A stretch of DNA of 64,000 nt, taken from assembly GCA_019416685.1 (NCBI GenBank), contig DXWV01000024.1, forward strand, positions 41,949-105,948, read 5' to 3'. Positions 17,181 to 25,348 of this stretch are shown piece by piece. Position 1 is the stretch's first letter. Every line of letters begins with the position of its first letter. The translations under genes were made by a program, and so were the position numbers. The notes beneath the pieces were generated by a model. It had not been told where the DNA came from. It was given only the letters and a program-made list of their open reading frames with translations, and ran no database searches. Origin of the DNA: Bacteroides sp. Lineage in GTDB: Bacteria; Bacteroidota; Bacteroidia; Bacteroidales; Bacteroidaceae.

Positions 17181-18221
17181 ATGAATAAAGTAATTTGGAT
17201 GTATCAAAACATTATAAGTAGAAGTTGTATATTCATTGTGATATTATTGAGCAGTTGCCAGGTAAATATAAATCCTAATAAAATAGATGAGGAGTTATTA
17301 GATCATTTAAAACATTTGGTTGACACTGATTCATTATCTCAATTTACACAGATTGTAGGACTTACGTATTCTGATTTTTATTCTTATGTAATAATTGGAG
17401 ATGGATCTTTTATCTCTGAATCAATTGAAGATCGAGAACCAACTGATATTATAGAATATAATGGTAAATATTTTTTGTTTTATTTTCAGGGTAAGCCCAA
17501 ATTGCCTGGTAAAATAGTAGATAAAATATGGCCATATTTAGAAGGGGCTCAATATAGTAATTTTACATGGTATTTTTTTAAATGTAAGTCGTGTGATAAA
17601 AGTATGTTTACCCGAAAAAGAGAACTGGAGAGTTATTATGATATAGAAGCTATACGTAATTTTCGTTGTTTAGAGGATGTTAAAGTAGATCCTTTAGTGG
17701 ATATGACTATCTCGTCTGTTCGGATTTGTGGTAAGGATAACTCAGTATCTCTTTTTTCTGATTTATTGGAAATATATTTGTATATTGAGATTTACAATAA
17801 ATCTGATTCTTCTTTCTATTTAGATTTATCTTCAAATATTGAGAGTCGTTTTTTACTTAAGAATGGTGATCAGCCGTTTGAATTTTCTGTTTCTGAGATT
17901 GATCTTCTGGATGTTTTCCCTGGGATTTATAATGTTCCTCCCTTTTCTCCGGAACAGGAGGGTAAAACAGGAGCTCCTATAAATTTAATTTTGAAATGTG
18001 ATCCTTTAAGATTTGATGGCGTCTCTTATTGTGAATATCCCCTGAAGATATATTCATTATTGCGTGATTCATTGTATTATATACCTCCTCTGGATAGTAT
18101 TAATTTAGATACAAAAGTTTTAAATCGAAAGATTCATATAAATCTCCCTGAAACTATGCCATGTTTTTATAAAATTGGAGAGAAGGAGTATGTGTTTCTT
18201 CGTGATAGTTTACTGATGTAG
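17181..18221 (+). CDS. Unknown AT-rich lipoprotein
   Basis: No family is recognised. The 346-residue product begins MNKVIWMYQNIISRSC, then has a hydrophobic stretch and the lipobox LLSSC, so the mature protein should be lipid-anchored with Cys at about position 27. The body is rich in aromatic and acidic residues and seems to hold beta-rich segments (for example FSDLLEIYLYIEIYNKSD) and a CKSCDKS motif. Base use is clearly richer in A and T than in neighbouring housekeeping genes, with frequent ATA, TTA and AGA codons, which suggests recent acquisition. The frame opens at 17148, but the ATG at 17181 gives a standard signal peptide. Confidence 0.7.
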   Translation: MNKVIWMYQNIISRSCIFIVILLSSCQVNINPNKIDEELLDHLKHLVDTDSLSQFTQIVGLTYSDFYSYVIIGDGSFISESIEDREPTDIIEYNGKYFLFYFQGKPKLPGKIVDKIWPYLEGAQYSNFTWYFFKCKSCDKSMFTRKRELESYYDIEAIRNFRCLEDVKVDPLVDMTISSVRICGKDNSVSLFSDLLEIYLYIEIYNKSDSSFYLDLSSNIESRFLLKNGDQPFEFSVSEIDLLDVFPGIYNVPPFSPEQEGKTGAPINLILKCDPLRFDGVSYCEYPLKIYSLLRDSLYYIPPLDSINLDTKVLNRKIHINLPETMPCFYKIGEKEYVFLRDSLLM

Positions 18222-18331
18222 TTTAAATGTAGTGAAAATGTAATAATAAGGGTTGTAAGTATAATACCTTTTGTATCGAGAAATATTATAATCAAAAATA
18301 TCTTGATAAAAAGAAAATTGTAAAAGGTTGA

Positions 18332-18895
18332 TTATAATCTGTGTTGTAATATTATTAGAAGCAATACAGGCAGATACTCTTTGAATTCCTCTCTGAGTAA
18401 TTCCATTGTTTTCTGTTTATATCGATTGATCGATTTTACACTAAGATTCATATCTTGTGCAATTTCGGCATGCGTTTTGCCTTCAAAGAAGCTTTTGATA
18501 AATACAATGCGGTAGTTTTCGGGAAGGCGTTGCAGTGTTTTGTATAGCATGTCATAAAGCTCGTTCAAAGTATATACACTGTCTGGCTCTGTGACATAGA
18601 TTGGAGACTGCTTTTGACAGAACTCATTGTAATTCCATTCATATTCAAGATGTTTCAGGTGGTTGAGGCAACTGTTGCGCACGCATATTTTCAGGTATGC
18701 GGTTGCTGTCTCTTTTTTTAATTCGATTGAATCCCGTTTGTCCCAGAGAGAAACAAATACGTCGGAAACGAGGTCTTCACAGACTGTCATATCATTAATG
18801 AATCTCTTCGCATACAGACAGAAAGGAGCATAGTATTCTTCATACAGTTTTCTGAATTCTTTTTCGTTATTACTTTCGCGAAGGTGTATTCTCAT
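18332..18895 (-). CDS. ECF-type RNA polymerase sigma factor
   Basis: The 187-residue product has region 2 (FRKLYEEYYAPFCLYAKRF, then DLVSDVFVSLWDKRD) and region 4 (LPENYRIVFIKSFFEGKTHAEIAQDMNLSVKSINRYKQK) of extracytoplasmic-function sigma factors of the Bacteroidetes FecI-like group. The frame extends upstream to 18964, but the likely -7 box TACCTTTG covers 18962-18969, so the ATG at 18895 is chosen. A divergent FecR-like gene follows on the plus strand at 19257. This arrangement is unusual, since sigma and FecR are normally in the same direction. Confidence 0.88.
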   Translation of the reverse strand: MRIHLRESNNEKEFRKLYEEYYAPFCLYAKRFINDMTVCEDLVSDVFVSLWDKRDSIELKKETATAYLKICVRNSCLNHLKHLEYEWNYNEFCQKQSPIYVTEPDSVYTLNELYDMLYKTLQRLPENYRIVFIKSFFEGKTHAEIAQDMNLSVKSINRYKQKTMELLREEFKEYLPVLLLIILQHRL

Positions 18896-18961
18896 TGCAT
18901 CTACTGTTAAGGGATTTATTACTGTAGCAAAGTCGTCACAAAAATAGTAAATAGTGCCTTG

Positions 18962-18969
18962 CAAAGGTA
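18962..18969 (-). promoter_or_regulatory. Candidate -7 box for the ECF sigma gene
   Basis: Minus-strand TACCTTTG matches the Bacteroides TAnnTTTG consensus and would give a leader of about 60 nt before the ATG at 18895. It overlaps the longest possible start codon, which argues against that start. Confidence 0.55.
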
Positions 18970-19256
18970 CTGGTTATGGCTGTTTTTTCAAAAATAGAAG
19001 AGGAGTTGTCCTTTGAAGGTGGTTTTAATTGTAATATAGATAAGGTGAGTATGCGTTGAAAAGCCGTGGGAGGCGTGTTTGTTTATGATTTTATGATTCT
19101 TAGGGAGAATTAGTTCTGTGTTTTTATTAATTATTCGACAAGAATACAGTAAATTGGCATCTTCAAAATAGTAGAGAGTTTAAGTGAACCAACGATTTAC
19201 CCGATTACAATTTATCCGGTAATAATTGAAAAACGAAAAAGATAACTTAAAAACAA
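18970..19256. other. Divergent regulatory spacer between ECF sigma and FecR
   Basis: About 290 bases of non-coding sequence. The right end has a degenerate TTTAC/GATTAC spacer (near 19190-19225) in front of the FecR ATG. No strong hairpin or second -7 box with full consensus was found for the fecR direction. Confidence 0.5.
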
Positions 19257-20279
19257 ATGGAACATAAAGAATCAGATTTATTTTTTCGCTATTGTAAAGG
19301 CTTATGTACTGAGGCCGAGCAAAAGCAGGTGGAGACCCTGTTGAGTGAGTCGGAGGAGCACCGAAGACTATTTCAAGATCTTCGGATGGCATTGGCTCTG
19401 GAAGATGACATCAGGGAGATGGAAACGATTGATGTGCAGGCTGCTTTTGGGAAAACTCAAAATCAGATAAGAAGAAAGAAGAATAAAAGATTGCAGCACC
19501 AATTGATCCGGTATGCTGCATTTCTGGCTTTGCCCTTATTTTTCTGCTCTGTGATATTAGGATATTTGTATTTTAATGAATCGTCGGATGAAAAAATACA
19601 ATATGCGAGTATAACAGCTTCTACAGGCTCTATAGTGCGTTATGAATTGCCTGATAATTCGGTCGTTTGGCTAAACTCGGGGAGTAGCCTTCGTTATCCG
19701 GTTATCTTTAGAAAAAATATACGCGAGGTGGATTTGCAAGGAGAAGCATATTTTGAAGTACAATCTGATAAAGAGCATCCTTTTTATGTTAACACCCCTT
19801 CGGGAGTGCGTGTGTTTGTAACCGGAACCCGTTTCAATGTCAGTTCCTATGAAAATGAAGGCTATGTTGAGGCTGTATTGGAATCCGGACATGTAAATGT
19901 ACTTATACCCGGATACGAGGAAGCTGAGTCTTTACAGCCGGGTGAACGCTTGCTTTATGACAAAAAGGCGTTGCAATATGTAAAATCTGAGGTTGATGTA
20001 TTTGAGAAGATAGCCTGGAAAGACGGTAAACTGATATTTAGGGATACTCCTTTACCTGATATGTTGAAGAGATTGTCACGTCATTTTAATATTGATATTC
20101 AATTTAATAATATATCGGGGAAAGAGTATAAATATAGGGCTACCTTCAGGAACGAAACGCTCTATCAGATTCTCGATTATTTGGGTAAATCGGTTACTAT
20201 GAAGTGGAGAATGGAAGAGCCGGTGCAACAAGCTGACGGAACGTTTACGAAGGAAAAAGTAATAGTGGATTTATATTAA
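19257..20279 (+). CDS. FecR-family anti-sigma/regulator protein
   Basis: Single-pass inner-membrane regulator that senses a signal in the periplasm and controls a cognate ECF sigma factor. The 340 residues comprise a cytoplasmic anti-sigma domain (1-80), one membrane helix (about 84-106), the FecR domain (about 115-215, with LPDNSVVWLNSGSSLRYP and GEAYFEVQSDKEHPF) and a C-terminal STN-like/DUF4974 domain (about 250-320, FRDTPLPDMLKRLSRHFNIDIQ). The ECF sigma gene at 18332 is divergent. No SusC/TonB transporter follows; the next gene is an esterase. The system is therefore orphaned or acts on distant genes. Confidence 0.92.
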   Translation: MEHKESDLFFRYCKGLCTEAEQKQVETLLSESEEHRRLFQDLRMALALEDDIREMETIDVQAAFGKTQNQIRRKKNKRLQHQLIRYAAFLALPLFFCSVILGYLYFNESSDEKIQYASITASTGSIVRYELPDNSVVWLNSGSSLRYPVIFRKNIREVDLQGEAYFEVQSDKEHPFYVNTPSGVRVFVTGTRFNVSSYENEGYVEAVLESGHVNVLIPGYEEAESLQPGERLLYDKKALQYVKSEVDVFEKIAWKDGKLIFRDTPLPDMLKRLSRHFNIDIQFNNISGKEYKYRATFRNETLYQILDYLGKSVTMKWRMEEPVQQADGTFTKEKVIVDLY

Positions 20280-20354
20280 AGTTATCATGGAAGGAGGCAA
20301 GGCTCAATTTTAGACAAGAACGATTTTCAATCTGAAATCTGACCTCTCTTCTTT

Positions 20355-20410
20355 GCATGAAAAAAGTCATGCCATTACTCTAAAATAGAGTTTGGTATGG
20401 CTTTTTATGC
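20355..20410 (+). terminator. Rho-independent terminator after fecR
   Basis: A long imperfect hairpin pairs GCATGAAAAAAGTCATGCC on the left with GGTATGGCTTTTTATGC on the right around a TCTAAAATAGA tip. A T-run lies in the descending arm. It is typical of Bacteroides terminators and could act in both directions. Confidence 0.75.
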
Positions 20411-20541
20411 ATGTTAATTATAATCAGTAGCTTTTTTGGAGTGAATGTTTTAGTTTTGATACATTCTCTTTTATTGCCTTATCTGGTTTTTGGAGTCTTT
20501 ATCAATATAGAATTTGACAGAAATTTATATTAATATCGTAC

Positions 20542-20559
20542 TTTTACAATCTTGTAAAA
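20542..20559. promoter_or_regulatory. Inverted repeat upstream of the triple esterase
   Basis: TTTTACAA-TC-TTGTAAAA is a perfect 8-bp inverted repeat about 85 bp before the esterase ATG. Symmetry and placement suit an operator, but the short AT-rich arms could arise by chance. Confidence 0.4.
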
Positions 20560-20642
20560 CAGGGAACATAAAGGTTGCTTCAGATACGTCATAAACAACA
20601 ATAATAATAGATGTTACACCGAATTATAAAGTACTAAGAACT

Positions 20643-22766
20643 ATGAGACTAAAAATTATTTTGAATTTGCTGATATGCTTACTTTCGAGTGGGAATATAT
20701 TTGCCCAGAAAGCTACTGTTAAAGTAGCCTGTATAGGAAACAGTATAACTTATGGAGCATTCATTGTCAACCGTGAACAGAATTGTTATCCGGCACAATT
20801 ACAAGCCTATCTGGGAGATGGTTTTGAAGTAAGAAATTATGGAGTATCCGGAAGTACTCTTTTGTCTAAAGGGGACTATCCTTATATAAAGACTGGGGAA
20901 TATATTGAGTCGCAGAATTTTCAACCTGATATTGTATTAATAAAGTTGGGAACCAATGATACTAAACCACAAAATTGGAAATACAAGAATGACTTCATGA
21001 CAGATTATCAAAGGCTGATAGATAGCTATAAAGCTTTGGATTCCCATCCAAGAATAATATTACTGACTCCCGTACGATGTTTCTTACCGGAAGGAACACC
21101 TATCAATGCGGAGCAAATAGAAAATCAGATACGCCCTATGGTTGAAGAATTGGCATGGAAAAATCAATTGGAAATTATCAATCTGTTTAATTTATTTGGA
21201 GATCAATGGGAGAAGCAAATTTTTCCGGATCGGCTACACCCTTCTTCTATTGGAGCAGGGACTATGGCTTATGCAATAGGCAACTATCTGACACTTCCTT
21301 CACGGCATTGTAAAACTCCTGATATTAAATGGTTGAAAGGTGCAAAAGAATTCAACTTTCATGGATTTCAAGGATATGAATTTAACTGTGGTGAAGCTGC
21401 TTGTAAAGTAGTGACTCCCTATATAGAGGCTAAAGGCAAGCCGTGGGTGATACGTGCCCGCTTCTGGGGGCATGAACCACAAACAGATATTGCTTTGTTG
21501 GAACATGGATTCTATATCGTTTATTGTGATGTTGCTGATATGTATGGTTCTGATAAGGCAATCGGCCGTTGGGATAAACTTTATAAACAGATGATTAAGG
21601 CAGGATTTCATAAGAAGGTCGTGCTGGAAGGGATGAGTCGTGGAGGACTGATCGTTTATAATTGGGCCGCCAGAAATACGGAGAAGGTTGCCTGTATTTA
21701 TGTTGATGCTCCGGTTATGGATTTTAAAAGCTGGCCGATGGGAAAGGGCTGTTCAGATGGTTCAGCAGAAGATACCCGAAAACTTCTTTCTGCATATGGC
21801 TTTTTAAACGAAACAGATGCCTTGGCATGGAGAGGTAATCCTGTAGATCACGCTTCTGCGATAGCTAAAGCTCAGATTCCATGTTTACATGTCGTTGGAG
21901 CTGTAGATAGCGTTGTTCCTGTTAGTGAAAATACAGCTGTTTTTGAAGAAAGAATGAAATTGCTGAGAAATCCTGTTACAGTACTACATAAGCCGGGAGT
22001 TGGTCACCATCCTCATTCATTGAACAATCCTGAACCCATTGTGCGATTTATTCTTTCTTCTGTAGACCGTCTGCCTAATGCATGTGTACATGCTGTACCT
22101 GGAAATGAATATCGATCTGCCGCCGGATGGTCTGAAGGTAGTGAGTGGCATACGGTGGCTGAAGATATAAAGATTACATTGACCAATAAGCATCTAAAGC
22201 TCCTTCTTCTTGGGAACTCCATCACTCAGGGATGGGGAGGAACCCGAAAAGCTGTTGTTCACAAGCCGGGAAAACAGGCAATGGATAATATTCTTGGAGA
22301 AGGCGTATGGGAAAGTGCCGGAATATCCGGTGATCGTACTCAGAATCTTCTTTGGCGTATTCGATATGAGAATTATAATCGTTGTAAACCGGAAAATGTA
22401 ATTATTGCTATAGGCATTAATAATCTTCTTTCCGGGGGGAATACTCCGGAAGAAGTAGCGGAGGGAATTATTGCCGTGACGGAAGAGGCAGAGGAAAAGT
22501 TTCCGGATTCGCGTATTATACTTTTGGGAATTCTGCCTTCCGGCAAAGAAAGTCAAAATGAAATACGTATCAAATGTAACAGAATACATGATATACTAAA
22601 GAAACAGTCGTTTGCCAGAACAGAATATTACAATCCAACCAGGTGGTTTCTTGCTTCTGATGGGAATATTCGAACCGGATTGTATAATAATGACTATGTT
22701 CATTTAACTGCTGAAGGATATCAGGTGATGGCTACAGAGATTGTGAAATTAATGAAAGTGGAATAG
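20643..22766 (+). CDS. Secreted triple-domain esterase (SGNH-alpha/beta hydrolase-SGNH)
   Basis: The 707-residue product has a signal peptide (1-21, ending FAQ) and three apparently complete hydrolase domains. Domain 1 (about 25-220) is SGNH/GDSL: GNSIT with Ser34, GTND at 103-106 and DRLH with Asp196/His199. Domain 2 (about 225-475) is an alpha/beta hydrolase with nucleophile elbow GMSRGG (Ser332), candidate acid Asp422 and candidate His455/456. Domain 3 (about 515-707) is a second SGNH unit: GNSIT with Ser526, GINN at 591-594 and DYVH with Asp684/His687. Such proteins de-esterify carbohydrates, but the substrate is not shown. It is monocistronic, closed by a terminator at 22798-22839; no polysaccharide locus adjoins it. 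Confidence 0.88.
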   Translation: MRLKIILNLLICLLSSGNIFAQKATVKVACIGNSITYGAFIVNREQNCYPAQLQAYLGDGFEVRNYGVSGSTLLSKGDYPYIKTGEYIESQNFQPDIVLIKLGTNDTKPQNWKYKNDFMTDYQRLIDSYKALDSHPRIILLTPVRCFLPEGTPINAEQIENQIRPMVEELAWKNQLEIINLFNLFGDQWEKQIFPDRLHPSSIGAGTMAYAIGNYLTLPSRHCKTPDIKWLKGAKEFNFHGFQGYEFNCGEAACKVVTPYIEAKGKPWVIRARFWGHEPQTDIALLEHGFYIVYCDVADMYGSDKAIGRWDKLYKQMIKAGFHKKVVLEGMSRGGLIVYNWAARNTEKVACIYVDAPVMDFKSWPMGKGCSDGSAEDTRKLLSAYGFLNETDALAWRGNPVDHASAIAKAQIPCLHVVGAVDSVVPVSENTAVFEERMKLLRNPVTVLHKPGVGHHPHSLNNPEPIVRFILSSVDRLPNACVHAVPGNEYRSAAGWSEGSEWHTVAEDIKITLTNKHLKLLLLGNSITQGWGGTRKAVVHKPGKQAMDNILGEGVWESAGISGDRTQNLLWRIRYENYNRCKPENVIIAIGINNLLSGGNTPEEVAEGIIAVTEEAEEKFPDSRIILLGILPSGKESQNEIRIKCNRIHDILKKQSFARTEYYNPTRWFLASDGNIRTGLYNNDYVHLTAEGYQVMATEIVKLMKVE

Positions 22767-22797
22767 AAATAAATGATAAGATTGTATTTTATGATAA

Positions 22798-22839
22798 CTA
22801 TAAGCTCCCCTTTTATTTAATATTCCGGGGAGTTTATAG
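22798..22839. terminator. Bidirectional terminator hairpin
   Basis: CTATAAGCTCCCC (22798-22810) pairs with GGGGAGTTTATAG (22827-22839) except for one central mismatch, between two convergent genes that end at 22766 and 22858. T- and A-rich sequence lies on both sides. Confidence 0.75.
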
Positions 22840-22857
22840 TCATTCTGTTGTATAGGG

Positions 22858-23745
22858 TCAGTTTATAGTACTGACTGCTGATATCATTCCAAATGTTTGA
22901 TTGTCGTTTAGGCTCCAGATCACTTCTCCTTTTGGATTTATTTCGAAAAGTTGAGGACTGTTTGCTGCATTGGCGTCATGGCTGTGCCCTTGCCAGTTGC
23001 ATATATAAAGGTTATCATCAGCACTTTTACAAAGACCGGCTGTGAAGAAAAGCCGGACTCCTTTGATATCATTCTCGTTATAACGTCGGATGATTTGTCC
23101 ATCATTCGGATTGGCTTCGATTAAGGCATGCCCGTCACCGCAAGCAATCCAATAGTTACCATCTGTTGACTCTAATGTAGTGAAGGGTGTACCTTCTACT
23201 TTGAAAGAGTTGATTAGTTTGCCGGAAGGAGAAACTTCACGTACTTCAGAGGTAGATATGAGAGGAATGAGGTAATTTCCACGCTTGTTTTTATTCAGTT
23301 GGCGAAACTGAGAGTGGGCACGGTCAATCCCTGTTTCATATTCTGTACGGGAGAGAATTTTACCTTTCGGGTTCACTTCCATAATGACAGCCGGATGTCC
23401 TGTCCAGGCTAACAGGTAATTACCGTTGGATAACACGCGGGCAGTTTGCATTTCACAACCTTCAGGTGCTGTAATATTCCAGATCTCCTTATGATCCCGG
23501 TTGATTACTTTGGCACCTTTGGCGTAGGAAAATAAAATATTCCCGTCCGGAGTCGCAGCTACCGAATTACATTCCCAACCTTTCTGTAAAGGATGTTCCC
23601 ACTCTATTTGTTTTGAATCTTTGTTTATAATGACTATTTTATTCCATCCCGAACCACCCAGCAATAATTTTTCGGCTTTGTTTTGTCCGGAAATATTAAG
23701 GACGAGTGGGAGAACAAAACATAGAAAAAATAATATTCTCTTCAT
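22858..23745 (-). CDS. Secreted beta-propeller (PQQ/WD-like) protein
   Basis: The 295-residue product has a signal peptide (1-20) and at least six repeated strand-turn units such as SVAATPDGNILFSYAKGAKVI, ARVLSNGNYLLAW and LESTDGNYWIACGDGHALIEA, with the recurring pattern D/N-G-N-x-hydrophobic. This is the look of a six- or seven-bladed propeller close to the PQQ-repeat/arylsulfotransferase-like group. No catalytic residue is obvious; it may bind a ligand or partner. It is the last gene of the co-directional block that starts with the IclR gene, 66 bp after the LsrF-like gene. Confidence 0.75.
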   Translation of the reverse strand: MKRILFFLCFVLPLVLNISGQNKAEKLLLGGSGWNKIVIINKDSKQIEWEHPLQKGWECNSVAATPDGNILFSYAKGAKVINRDHKEIWNITAPEGCEMQTARVLSNGNYLLAWTGHPAVIMEVNPKGKILSRTEYETGIDRAHSQFRQLNKNKRGNYLIPLISTSEVREVSPSGKLINSFKVEGTPFTTLESTDGNYWIACGDGHALIEANPNDGQIIRRYNENDIKGVRLFFTAGLCKSADDNLYICNWQGHSHDANAANSPQLFEINPKGEVIWSLNDNQTFGMISAVSTIN

Positions 23746-23811
23746 AATGTATGTGTGTTAATTGAAAATTGGGAACCTGATTTGATCGATTCCCAATTCC
23801 CAATTATTTGA

Positions 23812-24684
23812 TTATTTAGATAAATCTTGGAACATTTCAAAACCTTGTTCCGGAGTCAATCCGTCATGCACTACAGCATGTACAGCCTGGATCATAGCTG
23901 CAGGTGATTCGCTTTGGAATACATTACGTCCCATATCTACTCCGGCAGCACCATCGTTGATTGCGTTATAACATAACTCAAGTGCTTCTTTTTCGGGGAG
24001 TTTCTTACCTCCGGCAATAACTACAGGAACCGGACAGGCTGCTGCCACTTTCTCAAATCCCTCGCAATAGTAGGTCTTTACGATGTTGGCACCGTTCTCA
24101 GCACAGATGCGGGATGCTAAGCCAAAATAACGGGCATCACGTGCCATTTGTTTACCTACGGCTGTTACCCCCATCACGGGAATATTGTAACGACTTGCTT
24201 TGTCTACAGCTTTATACAAATTGGCTACGGTTTTTGCTTCGTGTGCTTCGTCACCAATAGCCAACATAACAGCCATGGCTGATACGTTCATACGGATAGC
24301 GTCTTCTATGTCAATCAGTACATTGTCATTCAGATCCGTCAGGATAGAAGTTCCTGCATCAGAGCGCAGACAGATAGGAGTCTTTGTATTAGCAGGGATA
24401 ACCGACTGTAAAATGCCTCGTGTACACATCAGGCAGTCTGCATATTCCATTAATGGGACTATATTCAAATCGATACGTTCGAGTCCTGAAGTAGGACCCA
24501 TGATAAAACCGTGGTCGCAAGCTAGCATAACGGATTTACCTGTTTTGGGGTTAAAGATACGTGATAAACGGTCTTTCATACCCCATGCTGCATTTTCTGC
24601 ACCTTTCACGTGAAAGTGTTGTTGTTGAGATGCAATGTCTAAACCAAAATTTGCACCTTCTCTTAAATCATCTAAATCTGCCAT
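23812..24684 (-). CDS. LsrF-like class I aldolase/thiolase
   Basis: The 290-residue product is colinear with LsrF, the enzyme that cleaves the phosphorylated autoinducer-2 derivative with CoA, and more broadly with DeoC/FbaB class I aldolases. Visible landmarks are LSRIFNPKTGKSVMLACDHG (40-59), GPTSGLERID (63-72), CTRGILQSV (87-95), IVKTYY with candidate Schiff-base Lys203, and VIAGGKKLPEKEAL. None of lsrK, lsrG or lsrABCD is adjacent. It follows dhaL by 34 bp, so the substrate is more likely a phosphorylated keto-sugar made by the DhaKL pair than AI-2, though AI-2 processing cannot be excluded. TIM-barrel, cytoplasmic. Confidence 0.85.
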   Translation of the reverse strand: MADLDDLREGANFGLDIASQQQHFHVKGAENAAWGMKDRLSRIFNPKTGKSVMLACDHGFIMGPTSGLERIDLNIVPLMEYADCLMCTRGILQSVIPANTKTPICLRSDAGTSILTDLNDNVLIDIEDAIRMNVSAMAVMLAIGDEAHEAKTVANLYKAVDKASRYNIPVMGVTAVGKQMARDARYFGLASRICAENGANIVKTYYCEGFEKVAAACPVPVVIAGGKKLPEKEALELCYNAINDGAAGVDMGRNVFQSESPAAMIQAVHAVVHDGLTPEQGFEMFQDLSK

Positions 24685-24718
24685 TTCTTTATATTTGATA
24701 TTTATTCGAAATACATTT

Positions 24719-25336
24719 TTACTTTATAGCTTCTGCGAATGAAGCGAACATACAACTCCAGGAAGCAGCGCCGCTATCCATATAGCCTATAGACCGTTCA
24801 CCATAGTTGCGTGCACGTCCGAAATTAGCTTTTAGTTCAATCGTGGATTGAGCACCGGCTAAGGCTGCTTCGGCTCCTGCATTTATTAGTTCTTTGATAT
24901 CGTCTGAAGGGCAATTCTGAATAGCTTCGACAGCAGGTACGAGGGCATCCATGATTGTTTTATCACCTTGCTGAGCTTTGGTTTGCTTTTGCACATTAGC
25001 AAGCCCGCCGGCGAACATGGCTTTTACTGCAGCCGCATCCAATTGTGTGCCACTTACATGATCGCTCATACCAAGAAAGAAAGCTCCCAGTAAAGTACTG
25101 GTTGAACCGCTCACTTGCAACATAACATCGAATCCCATGTCGTTCAGCATCGTTTTGAACTCAGTTCCTTTCTCTGCAGTGGCAACAATAGCGCTCATGG
25201 CTGTTACGATTGCTTGCCCGTGGTCACCGTCACCAATAACGGCATCCAGTTTGGAAAACTCATCTTCACGTGCTTTGATATTTGCTAAAGCTGTGGTGAG
25301 CATTGTCTTAAAGTTATCAATAGTCAGTTGTGTCAT
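24719..25336 (-). CDS. dhaL: Dihydroxyacetone kinase subunit DhaL
   Basis: Nucleotide-binding subunit of a dihydroxyacetone-type kinase. The motif LDAVIGDGDHG (30-40) supplies the Mg-ADP-binding aspartates Asp31, Asp36 and Asp38. Further blocks are SGSTSTLLGAFFLG and the C-terminal FGRARNYGERSIGYMDSGA. Length (205) is that of a free-standing DhaL. No DhaM phosphotransfer subunit is present, so the kinase should use ATP directly or a distant PTS component. The gap to dhaK is 12 bp, so the two should be co-translated. Confidence 0.93.
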   Translation of the reverse strand: MTQLTIDNFKTMLTTALANIKAREDEFSKLDAVIGDGDHGQAIVTAMSAIVATAEKGTEFKTMLNDMGFDVMLQVSGSTSTLLGAFFLGMSDHVSGTQLDAAAVKAMFAGGLANVQKQTKAQQGDKTIMDALVPAVEAIQNCPSDDIKELINAGAEAALAGAQSTIELKANFGRARNYGERSIGYMDSGAASWSCMFASFAEAIK

Positions 25337-25348
25337 TTCTCTTTGCTT

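Larger units (their letters stand above)
20280..20642. other. Non-coding spacer with terminator and promoter region
   Basis: The 363-bp gap holds the fecR terminator hairpin (20355-20410), AT-rich sequence and the upstream region of the triple esterase, including the perfect 8-bp inverted repeat at 20542-20559. No further gene is seen. Confidence 0.7.
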
